A stretch of DNA of 64,000 bases from Apricaphanius iberus (lineage: Eukaryota > Chordata > Actinopteri > Cyprinodontiformes > Aphaniidae). Positions 57,100 to 64,000 of this stretch are shown here, one piece after another (within the stretch, counting starts at the first letter, position 1; each line of letters opens with the position of its first letter). The stretch covers positions 2,225,001-2,289,000 of the forward strand of contig JAPXFQ010002912.1 in the NCBI GenBank assembly GCA_028564705.1. Direction: 5' to 3'. A program made the translations under genes and the position numbers. Below the pieces are notes generated by a model. That model saw nothing but the letters and a program-made list of their open reading frames with translations, had not been told where the DNA came from and did not search any database.

Positions 57100-59320
57100 T
57101 GAAAAATCTTTATTAGTGATTACTGTGGGTTCAATTTCCTGACGTCATGGACATTAAACTGAGACAAGAAGGAAGAAAGGAAGAAGGTGAAGAAAAGAAA
57201 CCGGACCAGCAGAGGTGCGAACCGACGACACAAGACAGGGAGGCAAACAAAGAACACAAGAAAACATCCCAGTCCTCCACCTCTGCCGGACGGCAGAGAA
57301 ACAGTAATACAAAACAAAAACGACAAACTGTACAGAACCAAACCAATAGTTCGGATCTAGTAGAATAAACTAAGAATTACACATTCACTACACACAAGCA
57401 TTGATTAATGAACATAATACAAATGTTTCTGGTAAGCTCCTGTGAACAACTAACTAATGATGATAACCTCAGCTTAAGATATGTCCGTCCTCACCAATGT
57501 CCCCACACCCATGTGTGTGCGAGCATGCAGGTCGGAATAAGGTTTCCCCACGCAAGTGATTGATAGCTGGTGTAAGGAACCGTCAATCCGTCCTACAGGA
57601 ATCGGCACAGACATGGAGGAGGCAAGAGATGTATGCATCCAGGGTCCCATAGAGTACAGAGGCCACAGGCGGATCAGCGCAAGGTCGATCACCCGCCAAG
57701 AGGGGAACAGATGGAAGCCCCAGGGGAACACCCACCAGCCGCAATGCTGGGGCCGAGAGATCGCAGTGACGAGCCCACGGGCTCCGCCGGTAACCGGCTA
57801 CGCCAGGGCGGGCCCGGACCAGGGGCACCCCGCCCCCCAGCGGGGCCCCAACCAGGCCCCAACCAGGGACCAGCCGACAAGGGCCCCCCGCCGCAGGCAA
57901 GGAGGACCCGCAGCCAACCGAAGGACAACACACGCCGCCGCCACCCCGGACCAATACCCACCGCCAACAACCCGGCCCGCCTCCACACACCCACACGCCA
58001 GGGAGCCACAGCAAGAGCCACAGCGGGTGTACGCCCTCCCCAGGCCGCGCCCAGCCGGCACCTGGACATCCAGATCTTCCAGCTCCCGGGTCCAGATCCC
58101 GCCCCACGTAGGGCGCCAAGATCAGGGGCCCAGCCAATGCCGGACAGCCCCACCAGGCGAACAGACCAGCCAGCAGAAGTCCTGGAACCGGCAGGAGGAC
58201 TGGGCGCCAGGCACGGTCCCCACCGATCCACCGGACGGCACCAACCTGTTCTACAACCTCGGCACCCCCAGAAGAGGTGCCCCAGTCAATCCAAGGAGGA
58301 CGTCGGCCCGAAAAAGCGGCCGCCCGACACACCGGACCACCCAGGACCCGCCCGACATGCACCAGGACCGAGCCGGGCCGCAACCGGGACCCCCGGCCCC
58401 AGGCATCGAGAGCCATCATCAACCAGCGGGCAGGAGCAACCATCACCGACGGGGAGTGACGGGGAGGGAAGAAAATGCATCAGGCCAGAGAACAGCCAAA
58501 CACCCAACCTGACAGGTAGACAAAGACAGACAGAGACACTCATACGTACCCTCCCTCTCATGCGTACACATTCTTACAAATACAGGACATACGAAAAAAG
58601 GACGCTATGCACTCATTCATACCCCCCATACGTACACTATACTCCATACTCCCAGGCCCAGGGACAGACGCCCCAATAGAGAACCCTGCCCCTGCACCCA
58701 GGAGACAGACCCCTTTGCCCACCAGGACGGGGACAAGCAGACCGCCAAGGCCCCCACACCGGCAAGAGCAGTCCACCAGCCCAGGACCCCGATCAGACGG
58801 CGTGATGTTCTATCCGGGCTCCGACCCCTGATGGTCCAACGAACAGGGGTGTGGAAAGACCCCCCAGCCTCTCTCCCCCAGCTCAATGTGGTGTTGTTGC
58901 GTGTTGTTCTAATGTGCACTTAAAACAGAGGGGGGGGACATGGGAATACTGCCGGGTACCCCCATCTCCCCCCCCGGGCCCTCAGTGTCTAGATGCGTTT
59001 AACCAGTGGGTGCCGGCACCACAGGCGAGGCCCCCACAACGGGCCCCTATAGGGGGCCCCCCATGAGGGGTCCCGCCCCCAGCGCCAATGCGCCACACCG
59101 CCAGGTCCCTACATGTGCGTTCCATGTAAATGTTGCAAGTGTAAGTGTCTAAGTTGCTCAATAAAATCGGGACCCAGGCCGCCACCGGGTAGCGAAGACG
59201 GAAGCTCCATCCCGCACCCCAGTGACGTGCCCACGTCCCAAGGCCTTGTGAATGGTAGAATGAAGGAGCAGGTGGACAGAGGCATGGGGATGGGGAGAAA
59301 AAAAAATTGAATTTTTAAAA
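57100..59320. repeat. GC-rich interspersed repeat, class unknown
   Basis: Composition changes sharply: about 57590-59240 is very rich in C and G with many CpG sites, inside an otherwise AT-rich intron. Because stop codons are rare, it is open in several frames at once: + strand 57556-58512 (318 codons) and 57633-58679 (348 codons), minus strand 57583-58446 (287 codons). All are low-complexity P/R/G/A-rich with no domain. Text such as CAGATGGAAGCCCCAGGGGA recalls a repeat seen in many teleost genomes. The edges are A/T-rich flanks (57147-57365 A-rich; A-run near 59299). I judge it a mobile-element-derived block and not a gene or CpG-island promoter, but the class is not identified. Confidence 0.6.
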
Positions 59321-59562
59321 ACAAATTTTAAACAGTGCATCCACCAGTGCAATTTTCATATAATCAGAATCGAACTGACTGGTATTCCACTATCTTACAC
59401 AGTTTCTCTATATTATGAGTGAATCCTGTAGCCTTCTTTGTAGAGATTGTTACATTAAATAAACTGGGTACAGTTTCAACAGGTAAATTATTAACTTATA
59501 TCTCTTTAATGCAAGGTGTTCTAATTGTGCTACTCCTCCAGCTCCATGAATCCCAAAGGCAA

Positions 59563-59585
59563 ACACACACACACACACACACACA
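59563..59585. repeat. (CA)n microsatellite
   Basis: About 11-12 uninterrupted AC dinucleotides, the most regular dinucleotide tract in the window apart from the AT tract at 55316-55339. Confidence 0.95.
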
Positions 59586-60055
59586 ATGTGTGGTTTTTGG
59601 ACCATTTCTACAAATTTTGCAATCAGTTTGTCTTGAAAGCCGTATGAAAATAAATGTTTGTTTCTGTTGTGAATGATGTTGAAACAAACCTGGTCACTAG
59701 GGAGTTTAAGAATAGATTTGTCCTCTTATTTACAAGTTAAAGGAATAATTTCAGTTTAAAACTCTTAAAATGTCCAGCACAATGCCCAAATCTGAGAACA
59801 AATACATATTCTTAAACCACAAAATTATTTTTGCACCTGACCCCTGCCAGGCAGAGTTGAAGGAAAGATTGTTGAGTGTCTTTATCATTCTATTCCTCTC
59901 ATCTGTCAAAATTACGTTGGATTGCGCTGAATCCCCTCTCACACTCTGCTGTGGAGACGGAACGTGTAAACTAGAGGCATCAATTTTTAAAGCTAAATAT
60001 TATGAAAATAAATTTCAAAATTGTCTTCTTTCCTGGTATATTTAATATATTGCAC

Positions 60056-60180
60056 TAGGGCTGCCACAGACATTTATTTTGATAAGCGACTAATCGCTAA
60101 TAATTTTGCAGATTAGTCGACTAATTGGATCACATTTAAAATGCATGTTATTGCAGGAGCAGCTGGTCTAATATTTGCAT
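60056..60180 (+). mobile_element. hAT-like left-end fragment
   Basis: TAGGGCTGCCACAGACATTT then GATTAGTCGACTAATTGG is the classic fish hAT end (TAGGGCTGCAAC type with CGATTAGTCGA inner motifs). No matching right end is found downstream within the intron, so only a truncated end is claimed. Confidence 0.7.
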
Positions 60181-61528
60181 GTTACCTTGAAATGTTATCT
60201 AAAATAGTGATTTTTAAGATGATGGCTCATTTCTACCTTATACCTTTTTATATTGTCCATTACAACCTGGGCGTATTGTTTTAAAGTTGATCAAATCCAT
60301 GACTAGACTCATAAGATGCCTCAGCCTTCTTTAGACAGCTGTTTGTATCTGAACATCTGAGAGTTAGTAATGCTGGCTAAGAACTTGTTTATGTTTTGTA
60401 CCTAATTTGAGAAATCTGTTATTGAAGATATTTGGGGATAAAAGTGGGGTGTTCTCATTTAATATGACCGGAAACAGTTAACTTGTTTTTTTGTGTTTAA
60501 GGCCCTTTCTTCAGTATTTTGTTGATTTATATTACCTCATTTGCTCATAATTGTTCAAATCAGAATTACACATCCATCTGTCCCAATATACCAAATATGT
60601 TAGGAAAACATACAGGCTTTAGCAGAATGTCCTAATTTCCACTTGGTTGTGTATGCAGATATTTGTCACCAATTTAAAGTTTTGTCTTGTTTTTCCCGTG
60701 ATCTTTTATTTGCATCCAAGCTACAAACGAAGACCTTTTGACTTTTAATCAGCACAGTGCAGTGAATCAGACACACACATCTAACACAGCAGCTGTGTTT
60801 TTCCGTTTCCTATGATTGGGGTCTTTTCGTGAATCACAGAGCTCATCAGTGCACACTGACACACTTTGGTAATGCCTCTAAATCCCAAATGTGTGTGCGT
60901 GTCACAGTGCATGTCCCTTTTTCAACAACAGTTTGAGGTGGCACTGATGAGTCAGCTGTGCAAGAATAGAGCGATAACAGTGACAGGGGGGAGGAAGGAT
61001 CTTTCTTCTGTGCCATTACACCTGTTGTTGCTTGTGCATCGTTGCTGAAATTAGGTATCTCAGTCCCAGGCAAGCAATTATTACAGCTGACGTTTTATTT
61101 AGACACATCTTCTCGTTCTTCAAAGTGTCACATAACTTTTTAATAAAAGCTGAACGACAAAGCAGTTGAATTTGTGCAAATTTGACCAGACGATTATGAA
61201 AACCTCCCCTCCACATTCCTTTTCCCATTTTCTGGCAAAATAATTAGTACTAGGTTTGTGAATACATTCTCAGGCAGTAATAATCTGAACTCAATTATAA
61301 CAGAATGGAGCAAATGAGAAGCTTGATATGTCCAATTATTTGAGAAGTATGTAGCTGGGATTTAAGAAATCCCATGTTTACAAAGTAAATAATTATAAGA
61401 TAAGCTGGAGTATGAGAACATGCAGAAGTGTAATTTCTCAGATGTTTCCCCTAAGCTGCCACAACAACAGTCTACACTAAGATCGGCCATACTCATCAAC
61501 TCAAATGTGTGTTTGGTGGTCATTTCAG

Positions 61529-61654
61529 GCTGGCGAATGGTGTGAGCCAATCACATTGCGTCCGCCCAATGAGGCGACATCCTCCACTCCTGTTCAGTAC
61601 TGGCAGCATCATCCTGAGAAGCTCATCTTTCAGTCCTGTGACTACGAAGCTTAC
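61529..61654 (+). CDS. anks1b: anks1b exon: start of the PTB domain
   Basis: It encodes 42 residues. [20 protein letters not shown] is the end of the linker. [20 protein letters not shown] then AY enters the first beta strand of the phosphotyrosine-binding domain, which in ANKS1 proteins binds NPxY-type motifs on partners such as the APP tail. The next residues of the fold (the LGS-type turn) must come from an exon beyond the window. The acceptor is GGTCATTTCAG/GCT with a rather poor pyrimidine tract; the donor is TAC/GTGAGT, strong. 126 bp, phase 0 at both ends. The match to ANKS1B through [20 protein letters not shown] is nearly complete and clearly better than to ANKS1A. Confidence 0.96.
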
Positions 61655-64000
61655 GTGAGTACAAAGCCTTTCACCTGGTTTTTACCAGTCAGAAATGCAC
61701 ATAACCCCATCAGTGTTAGATCAAAAGCCACTTTGAACTTAATTTAAATTGGTAAATTTTGTGATATTTTTCCAACTTTTAAACACCATCTATAAATTTC
61801 CAATAACATTAACAATAGAAACTCAGTTTGTGTCCTTTTGTTGGAACACCAAAATGTGTTTCAACCATCTGACTCAAATTTTCATTCTCCAGTGAAGGGA
61901 GGTTAGTTAGGAGGCTCAAGAGTTAACCTAGGAGCCACCAAAGCTTAAATGTGCCATGGACTGGAGGAGCTAAAACATCAGTGTCCCTGTTTTACTTGAA
62001 CATGAAATTATTATTGATCTACATTGGTATTGAAATGGAACAGTGAGCCGAACCGTTTTATGCCAACATTTTTCACTAGGATAGCGGTCTGTGGTACTAC
62101 AGAAAAATTTAGAATTCCAATGCGGTTGGTAGCATAAAAGGAGCCCAAACTGTACAATATAGTACATTTGCAAAACCAATGGGTAAGGTGTTGGAGGAAT
62201 CCCTCTGAGAGGGGGTTTCCCAACAGATTCGCTTTTACGGGTCATTCAAGTACAACTTTTACTCCAGATTTTTTGTGTGTGTGTATGGCACAATCTTATT
62301 AAATAAATCCTAAACACCACCGACCATTTTGAATCTGTTTTAATATTGTATGAATCTATACAGGCACCATCTTATCATTTATTAGAGAAACTCAAAGCTA
62401 ATCTCCAGTCAGCTCAGGATGTACATTTTAGAATGAAATAATTTGTATACAAAAATCTTTGTTCACAGTTCAATAAAGTAAAAAAATGTTTGAGTGATTA
62501 AAGAACAACAAAATCGTCCTGACCATTGATCGTCTGCCATTACACCCCAAATGGGATAGGTCCATTTTAGTCGAATATTGTTCCCATTTATTAATTTATA
62601 TTAACATTAAGATTAACTGCATGTGTTAATCTGTTTGACTAATTTGTGTTACTCATTAAGGCATTCATAAAACAGAGCAAATGATCAAAATCCAATTGTT
62701 TCCTACTTAATCCAAGTAAAGTTTCTCTTCTGAAAGTTGTTTTTTAACTAAATTCTGGAGATCAGCTACCCTCTTTTTCACTGCAGTCCATATTTTCTTT
62801 TACTTCAGACCTTCAGTCAGTTATATAAAAGATGTTACATGTTCATATAAGCACAGAAGGAGCCCTGCACCTCTCATGGGTTATACAGTAGTACACTGAA
62901 GATCCAGACTGAAAATGATTACTAAGTCACAACAAGAAAATCACTGCAAAAAAAAATAATCTTAGAAATACTGAGAGGGGATATAGGCGGATGTCTTAAA
63001 TAATATTGTTATGATTGATTTTAAGGTTTTGTGTTGAATATATACAACGGTTATGAGCTAAAGCAGCAGGTAAGAGCATAAATTAATGGAAGAGCTTATA
63101 TGGACATGGTGCAATTCTGCAAGAGAACATATAAATTATAGATCAACATACACATGGAAATGAATGAACTGAATACAAGTAATGAAAGTTGATTGGTGAC
63201 AGTATTTGCTTTGTTCAAATGCAATATTAGCTTTAAATCTATTTGTTTTTGCTTGGATCTACATTCTTAACACCAGATAAGAAAATTTTTTTTTTACTTG
63301 TTTCTAAGTTAAAACTTATCAAGTACACTACTGTTTGTACAAATGACAGAATAACAAGTAGTTGGTGTAATATATATTTAAAAAAATCCAAATACATTGT
63401 TACTATGAGCAAGTCAGTCTCTCTGTGAACTTGTACACATCTCTAAAATCTCCTGAGTTAATTGAGAAATCAAACTGATGCTCAGAATCTCAGAAACCCT
63501 AACCCCTAACCCTAACCCTAACCCAAGACACAGGGTGATGAGGATGAGCCCCTCTTTTATCCTATGTGATCTGGCCATAGAATGAACACTTTCTACAACA
63601 TGGGGCAAGAAACTGAAGGATCTGTCCAAAAGTGGAAAAATTAATTGCCACTTTTGGTGAAGATGTGTAAAAATCTGTTTCAGTTAATCTTTCGTTGGCA
63701 GCATTTTCTTGCTCTGAACTTTTAAAGAGTGTCTTAATCATTGTATATAGTTGGGTCAAAATTGCAGTTTTAAGAAGCTACTGGGTTAACAAAGTCACAC
63801 TAGCAACAATATATCCCTTCTAGCAATACTTTCTAAAACACTCTCTTGTTGATAGGACAGCACTTATAGGACAGTCTTCTATTAAAATTCAAGGTTGGAT
63901 TGTTCTACAAGAGATTGGCAGAAAAGAATCAAAATGAGTTGGTGTTTTTTAGGGGTTTTTTTTATTGGGGAGGCACTCTTAACAAGTTTTCCTGGGCACT
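61655..64000 (+). other. anks1b: anks1b intron, 3' partial, inside the PTB domain
   Basis: It begins with the donor GTGAGT at 61655 and runs to the window end without an acceptor joined to PTB-like text. AT-rich, with an interstitial telomeric tract at 63498-63524. I see nothing else. Confidence 0.85.
63498..63524. repeat. short interstitial telomeric repeat
   Basis: Four to five CCCTAA units with one extra C (CCCTAACCCCTAACCCTAAC then CCTAACC), the vertebrate telomere repeat read on its C-rich strand. Far too short to be a functional telomere. Confidence 0.9.

Larger units (their letters stand above)
56000..61528 (+). other. anks1b: anks1b intron before the PTB domain (5.5 kb)
   Basis: The donor GTCAGC at 56000 (or GTGAGG at 56009) and acceptor GGTCATTTCAG ending at 61528 bound it. 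It contains the GC-rich repeat at about 57100-59320, a CA microsatellite and a hAT end at 60056. In 56010-57100, 59600-60050 and 60200-61500 I see nothing beyond AT-rich sequence and short chance ORFs. Alternatively spliced exons are known in this part of ANKS1B genes, but none is recognised here. Confidence 0.85.

Noticed and set aside
57583..58446. 287-codon minus-strand ORF
   Set aside because: Mirror of the same GC-rich block; G/W/L-rich low-complexity translation without any family signal.
57556..58679. Long overlapping + strand ORFs (318 and 348 codons)
   Set aside because: Low-complexity P/R/G/A products, simultaneous open frames on both strands, no domain, no splice context, and located in a GC-rich repeat. 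The composition explains the openness.
18592..61654. Assignment of the gene to ANKS1A
   Set aside because: The SAM2, linker (NYFDD...SKLERQMAQ) and pre-PTB ([12 protein letters not shown]) segments match the ANKS1B pattern; ANKS1A differs strongly in the linker.
1..64000. Endogenous retrovirus or LTR element
   Set aside because: No paired long terminal repeats, primer-binding site or gag/pol/env motifs were seen; the reverse-transcriptase-like fragments are of non-LTR type.

Overview
The window is vertebrate genomic DNA, almost certainly from a ray-finned (teleost) fish. It is AT-rich and intron-dominated, with no prokaryotic gene organisation. It is full of decayed Tc1/mariner, hAT, PIF/Harbinger-like and L2-like elements of the kind that crowd teleost introns. 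The species cannot be read from the sequence.

The only protein-coding gene I can support lies on the + strand. It is five consecutive internal exons of an ANKS1B-type gene (AIDA-1/EB-1 family: ankyrin repeats, two SAM domains and a C-terminal PTB domain). The exons are 18592-18690 (end of SAM1), 21353-21505 (linker and first half of SAM2), 52993-53100 (second half of SAM2 with its basic nuclear-localisation helix), 55805-55999 (SAM2-PTB linker) and 61529-61654 (linker and first strand of the PTB domain). Their lengths are 99, 153, 108, 195 and 126 bp. All are phase 0 at both ends and read through without a stop. The ankyrin repeats and first half of SAM1 lie upstream of the window; most of the PTB domain lies downstream.

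Everything else is intron. The 5' partial intron (1-18591) carries a Tc1-like relic split by an L2-like insertion, a 677-bp hAT element with a perfect 8-bp target duplication, a 15-bp-TIR MITE, a LINE reverse-transcriptase tail, two inverted copies of one MITE family, a hAT BED-finger fragment and more Tc1 remnants. The 31.5-kb intron splitting SAM2 (21506-52992) holds a nearly complete Tc1/mariner pseudogene copy, several TIR elements, two hAT copies with target duplications (one with a second hAT nested inside it), and a purine-rich block ending in a strong splice donor (about 41760-42156) that looks like an alternative non-coding first exon. The intron at 53101-55804 holds an inverted pair of tetranucleotide repeats and a second copy of a hAT family also present at 34.4 kb. 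The intron at 56000-61528 carries a roughly 2.2-kb GC-rich repeat. The last partial intron has a short interstitial telomeric tract.

I found no tRNA, rRNA, CRISPR, operon or other cellular gene, and no novel multi-gene system. The observations most worth checking are the candidate internal promoter/first exon, the all-symmetric exon architecture, the nested hAT insertions with readable target duplications, and the shared modules among the TIR elements. Repeat-family names come from recognition by eye, not from a database search.
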